A DNA stretch of 64,000 nt from Kushneria indalinina DSM 14324 (GTDB lineage: Bacteria > Pseudomonadota > Gammaproteobacteria > Pseudomonadales > Halomonadaceae): NCBI RefSeq assembly GCF_003385845.1, contig NZ_QRDJ01000009.1, positions 248,001 through 312,000 on the forward strand. Direction: 5' to 3'. Below, in pieces: positions 9,031 through 18,464 of the stretch. Position 1 is the first letter of the stretch. Each line of letters starts with the position of its first letter. A program made the position numbers and the translations under genes. The notes below the pieces were generated by a model. It was not told the origin of the DNA and did no database searches. It saw only the letters and a list, made by a program, of their open reading frames with translations.

Positions 9031-10422
9031 TCAGCGGTTGCCGCTGTTGTCCGCCGAGCCGGCACCGCTGCTGCGACGACGGCGACGCGCCGGGCGTGCC
9101 TGCTCGTTGCTACCAGTGCTGCCGGTACTGCCACCGCTGCGCGAGCGATTGTTTGATCCACTGCGACCGTTACCGCCGCCGTTGCGCGCGCCACCGCCGT
9201 TGTTGCGCGCCTGGCCGCTGCCCTGACGACGCTGACCGCCGCCCGGGCGCTGCTCCCGCTCATCCGGCGTTTCCGGCACCGCACGCGTAAAGTCAAAGCC
9301 CTCGGCACTGGCCTGCGGAATGGTGCGACCGATCAGCTTCTCGATCTGCTTGAGCTGACCGCGCTCATCGGGCATGACCAGCGACACCGCCTGCCCGCTG
9401 GCGCCGGCACGGCCGGTACGACCGATGCGGTGGACATAGTCGGACGGCGTCTTGGGCAGCTCGAAGTTGACCACATTGGGCAGCTCGGAGATGTCGATGC
9501 CGCGCGCGGCCACATCGGTGGCCACCATCACCTGTACTTCCCCGTTTTTGAAGCCGGACAGCGCTGCGGTACGAGCGTTCTGGCTCTTGTTGCCATGAAT
9601 GGCCGCCGCCGTGATGCCGGCCTTTTGCAGGTGCTGGGTCACCCGGTTGGCCATGTGCTTGGTAGCCGTAAAGACCAGCGCCTGGGACCACTGATGATGG
9701 GTGATCAGATGGGTCAAAAGCGCCATGCGCTGAGGCTTTTCAACCATGTAGACCGACTGATCGACGCTCTCGGCCGCCGTATTGCGCGGTGCCACGTCGA
9801 TGCTGACCGGGTTGTTCAAAAGCGTCCCGGCCAGCTCGCGAATCTCTTTTGAAAAGGTCGCGGAGAACAGCAGGTTCTGACGCTGTCTGGGCATCAGACG
9901 CAGGATTTTCTTGATGTCGTGAATAAAGCCCATGTCCAGCATGCGGTCGGCTTCATCCAGCACCAGGGTCTCGACCTGATCCAGACGTACGGCCTTTTGA
10001 CCGACCAGATCCAGCAGGCGGCCCGGGCAGGCGACGAGAATATCCACCCCGTCACGCAGTCGCGTGATCTGCGGATTGACCTTGACGCCGCCGTAGACCA
10101 CATCGCTTTTCAGACGCGGGTTGAGGTGGACGCCGTACTTCTCGACCGACTCCCCGATCTGGGCGGCCAGCTCGCGGGTCGGGGTCAGGATCAGGGCGCG
10201 CACCGGGCGCTTGTGGCCCTGAGGCTCGCGCGACAATCGCTCCAGAATCGGCAGGGTAAAGCCTGCGGTCTTGCCGGTACCGGTCTGGGCCGCCGCCAGC
10301 ACATCGCGACCCTCCAGACACGCCGGAATGGCCTTGGACTGAATGGGAGAAGGTGTCTGGTAGCCAGCATCTTCAAGAGCACGCAAAAGCTCGGGCGACA
10401 GCCCAAGTTGGGAAAATGACAT
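9031..10422 (-). CDS. rhlE: DEAD-box ATP-dependent RNA helicase, RhlE type
   Basis: The protein has 463 residues. The motifs appear in order: Q motif (F-x-x-L-G-L-S-P-E, P-S-P-I-Q), Walker [32 protein letters not shown] and H-R-I-G-R-T-G-R. The tail after residue 385 is low-complexity and rich in Arg, Gly, Asn and Ser, as usual for RhlE proteins and probably used for RNA contact. It probably acts in ribosome assembly and mRNA turnover. The gene has its own terminator. Confidence 0.95.
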   Translation of the reverse strand: MSFSQLGLSPELLRALEDAGYQTPSPIQSKAIPACLEGRDVLAAAQTGTGKTAGFTLPILERLSREPQGHKRPVRALILTPTRELAAQIGESVEKYGVHLNPRLKSDVVYGGVKVNPQITRLRDGVDILVACPGRLLDLVGQKAVRLDQVETLVLDEADRMLDMGFIHDIKKILRLMPRQRQNLLFSATFSKEIRELAGTLLNNPVSIDVAPRNTAAESVDQSVYMVEKPQRMALLTHLITHHQWSQALVFTATKHMANRVTQHLQKAGITAAAIHGNKSQNARTAALSGFKNGEVQVMVATDVAARGIDISELPNVVNFELPKTPSDYVHRIGRTGRAGASGQAVSLVMPDERGQLKQIEKLIGRTIPQASAEGFDFTRAVPETPDEREQRPGGGQRRQGSGQARNNGGGARNGGGNGRSGSNNRSRSGGSTGSTGSNEQARPARRRRRSSGAGSADNSGNR

Positions 10423-10515
10423 CGACAGGTTGTCTCATGGCGCTATCGGATACTGGCGTCTTCTTCGCGAGAGCGACAGCGCCGTGACAGCGCAGGGGGA
10501 ATTTCAAATGACGGA

Positions 10516-10534
10516 GGCAGGCCAACGGCCTGCC
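10516..10534. terminator. Perfect hairpin between nhaC-family gene and rhlE
   Basis: GGCAGGCC and GGCCTGCC pair perfectly around AAC. It lies between the stop of the NhaC-family gene and the start of rhlE. No good T tract follows, so it may be a weak terminator or a leader structure of rhlE. Confidence 0.5.
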
Positions 10535-10606
10535 CGTGCGAAGAGGAGCGCCAACATAGGGGATTTGCGCCCCGATTGCCAGCGTTATCGTGATTCCCCC
10601 GTGTCG

Positions 10607-12079
10607 TTACCGGGTCCTTCTGGCCCGTGCAAGCTCCTCGGCGGTCTCAAAACGCAGCCCCCAGCCGGTGGCGGCAGCAAACAGCATGATCACCAGCAAA
10701 AACCAGCCGTGGAAGACAAACGGGAAGACCTCGGTGGGTGCCACGACCGGCAGCCATTCATACTGGCCCTGCATCGCCGTGATCGTGCCCCAGCCCAGCA
10801 GCACCGGCGCGCCCCACGGGAAGATATAGCCCAGCGCCGAGGTCACGGCATCGAGCATGTTGGCCCGACGATAGCGATGAATGCGGTACTTCTCGCCCAG
10901 CTCACGCACGAAAGGCGCTGCGGCAATCTCGGCCGCCGTATTGATGGTGATCGCCGAGTTCAAAAGCGCCACGATCCCCCAGATGGCAAGCTCCGCGCGG
11001 CGCACGGAGTCTCCGATCCAGCGCATCAGGGCTTTCGTGACAGCGCTCATGGTGCCGCCGAGCCTGAGCAGATGCGCCGTGGCAACGATGAGAAGAATCA
11101 AAATCGCCATGTTGACGTAGCCGCTGACGCCATCCACCAGCGCCCCGGTCACCACGGTGTCGCTGTCCGGATCAAAGGCCATGATCTCGCCCGGGGCGGC
11201 CAGACCTGCCGCCACGATCATGATGGATGCCGCCACGATCCCCCAGGTTAATGAGGTGATCAGGTGATGACCGCGCAGGGCCAGCACCAGCACCAGTGCA
11301 AAGGGAATCAGCATCAACAGGCCGGTCGGGTCGGTCTGTTCCATCATCGCGTTCAGCGCGTCCTGGTTGCCGGTCGCGTCACTGCTGGCGTTGCCCAGCA
11401 GCACAAACAGCACCAGTGAGGGCACGGCCGCCATGATCGAGTACTTGAAGCGGCTTTTCACCACGCCCGGCACATCCGCGTCCTGGGTGGTGGCGGAAAC
11501 AATGGTGGTGTCCGATACCGGGGCGAGGTTATCGCCAAAGATGGCACCGGCCAGAATGGCGCCGAACAGCACCACCGGATCACAGCCCAGCGCCACGCCG
11601 GCGGGGTACATCAGCGTACTAAAGGCCACCGTGGTGCCATAGCCGGTCCCCACGGCGGTAGAAAACACCGCGGCCAGCACGAAGGTGATTCCCACAAAGG
11701 CGCCGCCACTGGCTCCCGAAATGCCGCCCAGCCAGACCAGACCTTCCACCAGACCGCCGGTCTGCAGCACCTGGGCGAGCATGCCGGCATAGAACCAGGC
11801 CACCACGGCGACCACCCCGATGGGCTGGGCCATGCCGCTGAAAAGCCCCTGGGCATACGCCTCCCAGCGGCTCTTGCAAAACAAAAGGCCCAGCGTCAAA
11901 CCAAACAGACAGCCCATGACCAGGCCGATTTCGGAGGAGAGCCCCAGCACGCTGGTGATAATCGCCCAGCCGACAAAAAAGATCAGCGGTATGGCAGCGC
12001 CCAGCGCGCCAAGGCGAAAATTCAGGGTCGGTTCTTCCGGGGAGGAGGTCGTTGTGCGGTTATCCGGTATGTCGGTCAT
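10607..12079 (-). CDS. NhaC-family Na+/H+ antiporter-like membrane protein
   Basis: The protein has 490 residues and about eleven to twelve hydrophobic helices. The segment A-G-A-I-F-G-D-N-L-A-P-V-S-D-T-T is the conserved core of the NhaC superfamily, and a second conserved stretch is L-N-S-A-I-T-I-N-T-A-A-E. Family members exchange Na+ for H+, or an organic anion pair. In a halophile a sodium-export role is plausible but not shown. The gene lies upstream of rhlE on the same strand with a 184-bp gap. Confidence 0.85.
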   Translation of the reverse strand: MTDIPDNRTTTSSPEEPTLNFRLGALGAAIPLIFFVGWAIITSVLGLSSEIGLVMGCLFGLTLGLLFCKSRWEAYAQGLFSGMAQPIGVVAVVAWFYAGMLAQVLQTGGLVEGLVWLGGISGASGGAFVGITFVLAAVFSTAVGTGYGTTVAFSTLMYPAGVALGCDPVVLFGAILAGAIFGDNLAPVSDTTIVSATTQDADVPGVVKSRFKYSIMAAVPSLVLFVLLGNASSDATGNQDALNAMMEQTDPTGLLMLIPFALVLVLALRGHHLITSLTWGIVAASIMIVAAGLAAPGEIMAFDPDSDTVVTGALVDGVSGYVNMAILILLIVATAHLLRLGGTMSAVTKALMRWIGDSVRRAELAIWGIVALLNSAITINTAAEIAAAPFVRELGEKYRIHRYRRANMLDAVTSALGYIFPWGAPVLLGWGTITAMQGQYEWLPVVAPTEVFPFVFHGWFLLVIMLFAAATGWGLRFETAEELARARRTR

Positions 12080-12322
12080 GCCGTCTCTTCTATCGTCGTC
12101 TGAAAACGTAGGGGCGCAGAGTATTCATCGCCTCCGAACGCCGGGCGCCCGGCAGCAGCCCGACGGGATCATCCTGTTTCCGGAGGCGTTGTGTGATCAC
12201 CGGAAGTGTGACCGGATCAAACAGACGGGACAACCGCCCTGGACCAATGGGTGGGGGATGCACGCACAGGCGTGCGCTGCGCTAAGCTCTCGACAGGCCA
12301 TTTCACAAGGGAGCACCCTCGA

Positions 12323-13603
12323 TTGACCCTGCCACACCACAACCGACGCCGCATCGCCACGCTCTGTTTGATCGGCGCACTGATGTTGTACGTCGTCAGC
12401 GCCTGGTATCAGGCCCGCTTCCCGGCGCTTGAGTACGTTTCGGCCTTTGCCGAGGCGGCCATGATCGGCGGCATCGCCGACTGGTTCGCCGTGACCGCGC
12501 TCTTTCGCCATCCACTGGGGCTGAAAATCCCCCATACGGCGATCATTCCACGTAACCGGGCTCGGCTGGGCAGGAGCCTGTCGGGGTTTATCCGCGAGAA
12601 CTTTCTGTCTGAAGCCTACGTGCGCGACAGCGTCCGGCGCTTTGACGTGGCCGGCGCGCTGGTGAGCTGGCTGTCACGCCCCGAGCGGCGCGCCATGGTC
12701 GCCGAGCGACTGACCCAGGCCATGAGCACATCGCTGTCGGCGGTGCGCCAGAGTGCGGCGCGGGATTTTCTCACCCGCACTTTGCGCCACCATCTGGGCC
12801 GCATCAATACGGCCCGGCTGATGGGCAGCGCCCTGAACGTGCTGGCCGCCGAAGGGCGCCATCAGGTGGTGCTGGATGATGCACTGGCCCGGCTTTCGCG
12901 CTGGCTGGAGGTCGAAGACAATCAGGAACGGGTCAAGTATTTCATTACCGGCACCGTCTTCAAGCTCTTCAACCCGCGGGTAATGGGGCGCGAGATCAGC
13001 ATGCACCGTCTGGCCGGCTGGATGATCAACGAGCGCGTTGTCGAGCAGACTTCGCGATTGATCAGTGAGGTCAGCGAGGACCCCGACCACCCGCTGCGTC
13101 ACCATCTGGATCGACAGTTCGCCGACTTCATCAAGCGCGTTCGCCATGACCCGACCTTTTCACAGCGGCTTGACCGGTTGCGCGACGACCTGCTCGATAA
13201 TGATCGTCTCAGCGACTATGTCACCGGCGTCTGGGAAGAACTCATGGACTGGCTGGCGCACGACCTGGAAGCCAGTGATTCGCAGTCACGGGCCTGGATT
13301 GAGCATTTCATCGAGTATTACGCCCGCACGCTCGAACAGGACGCCCCGGCACGCGAGTGGCTCAACGACCAGGCCGTGACGCTGCTGCCCGCGCTGGTCG
13401 AACGCAACGGCCCGCGCGTCGATGCCTATATCCAGCGCTACCTGGACAGCCTGGACAGTGACGAGATCGTCGCCCAGATCGAGAAGAACGTCGGCAACGA
13501 CCTGCAATTCATCCGCATCAACGGCACGCTGGTCGGCGGGCTGATCGGACTGGTCATTCACGCCCTGACCCAGCTGGTGCTGACGCTCCAGGTCGGGGCG
13601 TAA
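12323..13603 (+). CDS. DUF445 domain membrane protein
   Basis: The protein has about 426 residues. An N-terminal helix (I-A-T-L-C-L-I-G-A-L-M-L) precedes the DUF445 core with A-A-M-I-G-G-I-A-D-W-F-A-V-T-A-L-F-R-H-P and I-P-H-T-A-I-I-P-R-N. A long helical body follows, with a C-terminal membrane segment (G-T-L-V-G-G-L-I-G-L-V-I-H). I prefer the TTG at 12323 because AAGGGAG lies 9 bp upstream; the frame is open from 12251 but without a ribosome binding site. The function of the family is unknown to me. It converges on the cupin gene with only 13 bp between stops. Confidence 0.85.
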   Translation: MTLPHHNRRRIATLCLIGALMLYVVSAWYQARFPALEYVSAFAEAAMIGGIADWFAVTALFRHPLGLKIPHTAIIPRNRARLGRSLSGFIRENFLSEAYVRDSVRRFDVAGALVSWLSRPERRAMVAERLTQAMSTSLSAVRQSAARDFLTRTLRHHLGRINTARLMGSALNVLAAEGRHQVVLDDALARLSRWLEVEDNQERVKYFITGTVFKLFNPRVMGREISMHRLAGWMINERVVEQTSRLISEVSEDPDHPLRHHLDRQFADFIKRVRHDPTFSQRLDRLRDDLLDNDRLSDYVTGVWEELMDWLAHDLEASDSQSRAWIEHFIEYYARTLEQDAPAREWLNDQAVTLLPALVERNGPRVDAYIQRYLDSLDSDEIVAQIEKNVGNDLQFIRINGTLVGGLIGLVIHALTQLVLTLQVGA

Positions 13604-13616
13604 AACGCCGGACACA

Positions 13617-13919
13617 CTATTCGAGCGTAACAAACACCGAGCGACGCGGCTGGCCATTTACGGCGCGGCTCACATGGCCGCGCCCGGTGGTGTCCTCGCA
13701 CAGCAGGATATCGCCGGTGCTCAGGCGCCTTGTTTCACCACTGCTCACGGTGACGTCCACGCTACCGTCCAGCATCAGGATGTACTGGCGTTGCGGCGCG
13801 TTGTGCCAGTCGTGGGCATAATCCGGAGCCGTTTCACGAAACACCAGGCCGGTCTCGGCAGGCGAACCTGTGCCGTTCATGCCTGAAGGTGTGTCATGAC
13901 CTGCGACTTTCAGCATCAT
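13617..13919 (-). CDS. Small cupin-domain protein
   Basis: The protein has 100 residues starting M-M-L-K-V. The single cupin fold shows H-D-W-H-N-A-P-Q-R-Q-Y as motif 1 and G-D-I-L-L-C-E-D-T-T-G-R-G-H as motif 2, so a metal site is likely. The frame is open further upstream to a TTG at 13967, but that stretch is only the translation of the parS palindrome, so the ATG at 13919 is preferred. No function can be assigned. Confidence 0.7.
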   Translation of the reverse strand: MMLKVAGHDTPSGMNGTGSPAETGLVFRETAPDYAHDWHNAPQRQYILMLDGSVDVTVSSGETRRLSTGDILLCEDTTGRGHVSRAVNGQPRRSVFVTLE

Positions 13920-13947
13920 TACGGTGCTGGCCTGTCGCTGCCGTAGA

Positions 13948-13963
13948 TGTTTCACGTGAAACA
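13948..13963. promoter_or_regulatory. parS: parS site (perfect ParB-binding palindrome)
   Basis: TGTTTCACGTGAAACA is identical to the perfect form of the bacterial chromosomal parS consensus. It lies in the gap between the divergent cupin and catalase genes, 29 bp upstream of the preferred cupin start. ParB binds such sites, spreads and loads SMC, and chromosomal copies cluster near the replication origin. Confidence 0.92.
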
Positions 13964-14014
13964 CCAATGTCGCGGGGCGACCGTTGCTTTTCCATGAACG
14001 GCATATGACCTGTC

Positions 14015-14052
14015 ATAGTTTTGATCTCTACTCTGCGATAGGACTAAACCAT
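14015..14052 (+). promoter_or_regulatory. OxyR-box-like sequence upstream of catalase
   Basis: The pattern is ATAG-7 nt-CTCT-8 nt-ATAG-7 nt-CCAT. The OxyR consensus is ATAG-7-CTAT-7-ATAG-7-CTAT, so two bases and one spacer position differ. It lies about 90 bp upstream of the catalase start, a sensible position for peroxide induction. Confidence 0.4.
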
Positions 14053-14141
14053 GAGGATACCGTGGTACCTTTCGCATCCGGGGCCGCTCGTGGCCGGCGC
14101 CTGATACGACCCGGACAGGATGTCAAAAAGAGGAGAAAGGC

Positions 14142-15794
14142 ATGTCAGATAGAGATAACGAACTGACCAATCGACAGGGTCATCCTGTCACCAACAATCA
14201 GTCCCAGCGCACGGTCGGCAGCCGCGGACCGGCGACGCTTGAAAACTATCAGTTTCTGGAAAAGATCAGCCATTTTGACCGTGAGCGTATCCCCGAGCGT
14301 GTCGTACACGCCCGTGGCTTTCTCGCTTACGGTGAGTTCGAAGCCACCGGCATGATCGGTGATGAGCCAGCATCAAAGTACACCCGCGCGAAACTCTTTC
14401 AGGATGCCGGCAAGAAAACCGATCTGGCGCTGCGCTTTTCCACCGTCATCGGTGGCCGTGACTCCTCGGAAGCCGCTCGCGACCCGCGTGGCTTTGCCGT
14501 GAAGTTCTATACCGAAGACGGCAACTGGGACCTGGTCGGCAACAACCTGCCGGTGTTCTTTATCCGTGATGCGATCAAGTTCCCGGACGTGATCCACTCG
14601 CTCAAGCCCGACCCGGTGACCTTTCGTCAGGAGCCCAACCGCATCTTCGACTTCATGAGCCAGACGCCTGAAGCGATGCACATGCTGACGCACCTGTTCA
14701 GCCCGCGCGGTATTCCGGCCTCCTATCGTCATCAGGAAGGCTTCGGGGTCAACACCTACAAGATGGTCAACGCCCGGGGCGAGACCTGCCTGGTCAAGTA
14801 CCACTTCCACCCGCAGTGCGGCGTGGCCAGCCTGACCGCGGCTGAAGCCGCGAAGGTGCAGGGTCAGGATCTGGGCTCGGCATCGAAGGATCTGTATGAG
14901 GCCATCGAGCGCGGCGACTACCCGAAGTGGGACGTCTTCGTTCAGATCATGGAAGACCACGATCATCCCGAGCTCGACTGGGACCCGCTGGACGACACCA
15001 AGATCTGGCCGGAAGATCAGTTCCCGCTGCGCAGGATCGGCGTCATGACGCTCAACCGCAACGTCGAGAACTTCTTTGCCGAAAACGATCAGATCGCCAT
15101 GGGTACCGGCGTGCTGGTCGACGGTCTGGATTTCTCCGACGACAAGATGCTGGTCGGTCGTACGTTCTCCTACTCCGATACCCAGCGCTATCGCATCGGG
15201 CCCAACTACCTGCAGCTGCCGGTCAACCAGCCGAAGAACGCGCGTGTTGCCACCAACCAGCGCGACGGTCAGATGGCCTACGAGCAGGGTGTGGCTCAGG
15301 GTCAGAACCCGCACATCAACTTCGAGCCGTCGATCCACAACGGCCTGCAGGAGTCCGATCGCGACGAGCCCAACCATCCGCCGGAAGTCCGCGGGGCGTT
15401 GACGCGCAGCGTCATCGAGCGTCGCAACGACTACGTGCAGGCACGCGGTCGCTACAACACCATGCAGGACTGGGAGCGCGATGACCTGACCGGCAACATG
15501 GTCGAGCTGCTGGGTCTTTGCGAGCGCGACGTGCAGGCGCGCATGCTGTGGCACTTCTGGATGGTCCATGACGACTACGGCAACCGCGTGGCCGACAAGC
15601 TCGGCATGAGCCTCCAGGATGTGAAGCATCTCCAGCCGCTGGCCAAACAGGTCCTCACCGACGACGACAAGAAGCGTCTCGAGAACCTGGGCAACAATGG
15701 CGACAACGTCAGTGCCGAAGGCTGGGGCCAGTGGACCAGCTCGGTCGAAAACCGTCAGGTCACCGCGGAAGAAGTCCTCAGCGGCAAGCTCTGA
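14142..15794 (+). CDS. Monofunctional heme catalase
   Basis: The protein has 550 residues and breaks down hydrogen peroxide to water and oxygen. The distal His lies in [11 protein letters not shown], the distal Asn in [13 protein letters not shown], and the proximal heme Tyr in [12 protein letters not shown]. Length and the absence of a large C-terminal domain place it with the smaller KatA/KatB-type enzymes. It has no signal peptide. A near-consensus Shine-Dalgarno (AGAGGAGAAAGG) precedes the ATG. It is monocistronic, with an OxyR-like box upstream and a strong terminator downstream. Confidence 0.97.
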   Translation: MSDRDNELTNRQGHPVTNNQSQRTVGSRGPATLENYQFLEKISHFDRERIPERVVHARGFLAYGEFEATGMIGDEPASKYTRAKLFQDAGKKTDLALRFSTVIGGRDSSEAARDPRGFAVKFYTEDGNWDLVGNNLPVFFIRDAIKFPDVIHSLKPDPVTFRQEPNRIFDFMSQTPEAMHMLTHLFSPRGIPASYRHQEGFGVNTYKMVNARGETCLVKYHFHPQCGVASLTAAEAAKVQGQDLGSASKDLYEAIERGDYPKWDVFVQIMEDHDHPELDWDPLDDTKIWPEDQFPLRRIGVMTLNRNVENFFAENDQIAMGTGVLVDGLDFSDDKMLVGRTFSYSDTQRYRIGPNYLQLPVNQPKNARVATNQRDGQMAYEQGVAQGQNPHINFEPSIHNGLQESDRDEPNHPPEVRGALTRSVIERRNDYVQARGRYNTMQDWERDDLTGNMVELLGLCERDVQARMLWHFWMVHDDYGNRVADKLGMSLQDVKHLQPLAKQVLTDDDKKRLENLGNNGDNVSAEGWGQWTSSVENRQVTAEEVLSGKL

Positions 15795-15843
15795 TCGGTT
15801 GAATCATTCGGGGCTATCCCTGACTGATTCCCGGCCATAAAAG

Positions 15844-15872
15844 AAACCGGCGCCCCTGGGCGCCGGTTTTTT
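15844..15872 (+). terminator. Strong rho-independent terminator of the catalase gene
   Basis: A 12-bp stem AAACCGGCGCCC/GGGCGCCGGTTT with a 2-base centre is followed by T residues. It begins 50 bp after the catalase stop. Flanking A and T tracts mean it could also serve the convergent SEC-C gene. Confidence 0.9.
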
Positions 15873-15942
15873 CATGAGTGGTGTGGATGCTTTCTGACCG
15901 GGTTCCGGTCTAAAAAGTCGCCGGGCAGACACGAGACAGTGC

Positions 15943-16125
15943 CTAGCCGCCGTGGCACTTCTTGAACTTCTTCTGGCTACCACAGGGACACGGGTCATTG
16001 CGTCCGACATCCTTCATGGCATTGCGGGCGGGCTTTTGAACACCATGGCTGCAGTTCGGGCCATGGACGTGTTCATGATCGTGGTCGTGCTGGCAGTTCG
16101 GGCCGTGAACGTGGGGCTGATTCAT
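15943..16125 (-). CDS. Small His-rich SEC-C metal-binding protein
   Basis: The protein has 60 residues. The C-terminus [18 protein letters not shown] is the SEC-C zinc motif known from the SecA tail. The N-terminal half repeats H-V-H-G-P-N-C twice around an H-D-H-D-H-E-H run, which suggests further metal binding. Similar small proteins are common in gammaproteobacteria. The function is unknown; zinc binding is inferred from the motif. Confidence 0.85.
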   Translation of the reverse strand: MNQPHVHGPNCQHDHDHEHVHGPNCSHGVQKPARNAMKDVGRNDPCPCGSQKKFKKCHGG

Positions 16126-16263
16126 GTCGTTTTCTCAATGGACGTGATGGCGTGATTATCGACTTCCGGCGTCAAAAGAAAAGTCCCGATACGACGATAC
16201 CCATGCCATTTCCCCCGCTCTGGTAGTGTTGTCAGGTACAGGGCAGCCCTCAGCGCCGGCCTC

Positions 16264-16938
16264 TCATCCTCCGGACGCCACCTGACGCTCCCAGGCCGCC
16301 AGCACAACCCGCTCGGACTGCGCCAGGTACTGCTCCAGAAGTGCCACGGCCGCTTTGGTATCGCCGCCTTCAAAGGTGTCCAGTACCTGCTGGTTCATCT
16401 CGACATACGGCCCGTGCAGCCACTCCTTGTCAGCCATCAACCCGAAGGCGAGACGCAGTTCGGCCAGAATCTGGCTAAAGAAGGCGTCAAGGCGCGGGCT
16501 GTCCGCCAGTGCCACGATAGCACCGTGAAAGGCCATGTTGGCCGTGCCGACCGCCAGCCAGTCCTTCTGCTCACGGCGCTCACGGGCGTTTTCGACCGCC
16601 GCGCGCATCTCTTTCACCGCCGGGTGGCTGGGCCAGGCCTCACTCAACGCGCGACACTCGATAAAGCGCCGCAACCGGTAGATCTCGACGATGGAGCCGG
16701 GACCGGGGCGGGTCACGAACACGCCGCGATGGGGCTGATGCGTGACAAGCCCTTCATGGGCGAGCGTGCGAAAGGCCTCCCTGAGCGTATTGCGTGACAC
16801 CCCCAGCCGCTCACACAGCGCCATTTCCGACAGCTGCTGCCCCGGGGCGAACGCCCCCTCTACCAGCAGCCGTCGAATGCCGGACGTGACGGTCTCACCC
16901 AGCGATCTGCTCCTGTCTTCCAGAGCCTGCTTTTTCAT
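16264..16938 (-). CDS. GntR-family (FCD) transcriptional regulator of the pxp/carboxylase operon
   Basis: The protein has 224 residues starting M-K-K-Q-A-L-E-D. The N-terminal winged helix contains L-C-E-R-L-G-V-S-R-N-T-L-R-E-A-F-R and the C-terminal part is a helical FCD ligand domain, with likely metal/ligand His residues in F-H-G-A-I-V. It diverges from the NRAMP-pxpA-pxpBC-carboxylase operon, and the shared 270-bp gap holds a perfect ATTGTT-G-AACAAT repeat, so control of that operon is the natural inference. An upstream extension of the frame to 17109 lacks domain similarity. Confidence 0.85.
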   Translation of the reverse strand: MKKQALEDRSRSLGETVTSGIRRLLVEGAFAPGQQLSEMALCERLGVSRNTLREAFRTLAHEGLVTHQPHRGVFVTRPGPGSIVEIYRLRRFIECRALSEAWPSHPAVKEMRAAVENARERREQKDWLAVGTANMAFHGAIVALADSPRLDAFFSQILAELRLAFGLMADKEWLHGPYVEMNQQVLDTFEGGDTKAAVALLEQYLAQSERVVLAAWERQVASGG

Positions 16939-17097
16939 TAAAGCGCCATTGTGGTCGTGACGTTTACACAGTCCACAGTGTTCCCGATAAGGGCCTGTGC
17001 CGACAAGCACCGCGATTGCACCAAAAGCGGGCGAAAGGAGATCCTGGTGCGCCAGAATGGAACACAAGTCGAATATCCCCCCGCCAGCGTCACGAGT

Positions 17098-17110
17098 ATT
17101 GTTGAACAAT
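17098..17110. promoter_or_regulatory. Candidate GntR operator ATTGTTGAACAAT
   Basis: This is a perfect 6-1-6 inverted repeat in the gap between the divergent GntR gene and the NRAMP-like gene. The symmetry and the TTGT/ACAA arms fit FCD-type GntR sites. Confidence 0.55.
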
Positions 17111-17208
17111 CAAAGCCGATAAAACCTACAAAAACCGGCCACTCTACCGATTGTGGCACGCCAATTGCTGGTAGTGCCTGTCCCCCTTCCCTGCTCGGAG
17201 CCCATGAC

Positions 17209-18450
17209 ATGGCAGCTGCTACCCCTGACGTCGGGTTCACCCGCTCCCGACGCGCCTCACTGATCGGTGCCGTCTTTTTAATGGCCACCTCGGCCGTGGG
17301 CCCCGGCTTCATCACCCAGACGGCCACCTTTACCGCCACCATGGGTGCCGCCTTTGCCTTTGGCATTCTGGCCTCGATCCTCATCGATCTGGTGGTGCAG
17401 CTCAACATCTGGCGGGTGGTGACCGTCACCGGCATGCGTGCACCCGAGGTGGCCAACGCTGCGCTGCCCGGCAGCGGTTATCTGCTGGCCGTTTTGATCA
17501 TCATTGGCGGACTGACCTTCAACGTCGGCAACATCGCCGGCGCCGGCCTGGGGCTCAACGCGCTGATGGGGCTGGACACCACCTGGGGCGGGCTGGTCAG
17601 CGCCGTCATTGCCGCCGGCATCTTTTTGTCAAAGCGGGCCGGCGTGGCCATCGACCGCATCATCATCGTACTGGGCGTTTTGATGATGGCGATGACCGTA
17701 TTTGTGGCCATCGCTTCCAACCCGCCCGTGGGCGAAGCGCTGCGCCAGACCGTCATGCCCGACACCATCAACTTTGCCACCATCACCACCATCGTCGGCG
17801 GCACCGTCGGCGGCTATATCACCTACGCCGGCGCCCACCGCCTGCTGGACCGCGGCCTGGGTGGCGTCGAGAACGTTGATACCGTCTCGAAGGCTGCCCT
17901 GCGCGGCATTCTGGTGACCGGGCTGATGCGCTATATCCTGTTTCTGGCCATTCTGGGCGTGGTCGCCAGCGGCGTGGTCATCGACACTTCCAGTCAGAGC
18001 GCCAACCCGGCCGCCCAGGCCTTTCAGGCCGCCGCCGGCGAACTGGGCCTGCGCGCCTTTGGCCTGATTCTCTGGGCCGCCGGCATTACCAGCATCATTG
18101 GTGCGGCCTACACCTCCATGACCTTTTTAAGCGCGTTTCGCCCCGGCATCAGCGAGGGCGTACGTAACCGCGCCACGCTGGTATTCATCGCCCTCTCGCT
18201 GATCGCCTTCCTGTCGATCGGTACCCCGCCGGCGGCGCTTTTGGTGTTCGTGGGCGGCTTCAACGGGCTGATCCTGCCGGTGGGGCTGACGCTGTTCATT
18301 TATGTCGCCTGGCGGCGAGCCGATCTGATGAACGGGCATCGCTATCCGCGCTGGCTATTGATCTCGGGCGCAGTGGTCTGCGCGCTGACCTGGTATATGG
18401 GCTATAACGCCATCGGTCCGATTTTTGCCTTTCTGACACCCTCTGCCTGA
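17209..18450 (+). CDS. NRAMP-like transporter without the canonical metal-site motif
   Basis: The protein has about 413 residues and eleven predicted membrane helices. It matches the NRAMP-like proteins that accompany pxpA/kipI/kipA genes, such as YcsG of Bacillus subtilis. Canonical NRAMP metal transporters have D-P-G-N in helix 1 and M-P-H in helix 6. Here helix 1 reads G-P-G-F-I-T-Q and the helix 6 region reads I-T-Y-A-G-A-H, so classical Mn2+/Fe2+ transport is doubtful. As the first gene of the operon it may import the operon's substrate. The ATG at 17209 follows CGGAG at 8-bp spacing. Confidence 0.85.
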   Translation: MAAATPDVGFTRSRRASLIGAVFLMATSAVGPGFITQTATFTATMGAAFAFGILASILIDLVVQLNIWRVVTVTGMRAPEVANAALPGSGYLLAVLIIIGGLTFNVGNIAGAGLGLNALMGLDTTWGGLVSAVIAAGIFLSKRAGVAIDRIIIVLGVLMMAMTVFVAIASNPPVGEALRQTVMPDTINFATITTIVGGTVGGYITYAGAHRLLDRGLGGVENVDTVSKAALRGILVTGLMRYILFLAILGVVASGVVIDTSSQSANPAAQAFQAAAGELGLRAFGLILWAAGITSIIGAAYTSMTFLSAFRPGISEGVRNRATLVFIALSLIAFLSIGTPPAALLVFVGGFNGLILPVGLTLFIYVAWRRADLMNGHRYPRWLLISGAVVCALTWYMGYNAIGPIFAFLTPSA

Positions 18451-18464
18451 ACCGGGAGCCCTGC

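Noticed and set aside
8889-9308. Ala/Val/Arg-rich frame overlapping the end of rhlE
   Set aside because: It is a shifted reading of the repetitive RhlE tail and not a separate gene.
12251-12322. Upstream extension of the DUF445 gene to 12251
   Set aside because: It lacks a ribosome binding site and family similarity; the TTG at 12323 has AAGGGAG at a good distance.
13920-13967. N-terminal extension of the cupin protein reading V-F-H-V-K-H
   Set aside because: It is only the translation of the parS palindrome from a TTG; the ATG at 13919 fits the domain better.
14373-15629. 418-codon open frame on the minus strand inside the catalase gene
   Set aside because: It is a mirror frame of a well-conserved heme catalase; GC-rich codon use keeps the opposite strand open.
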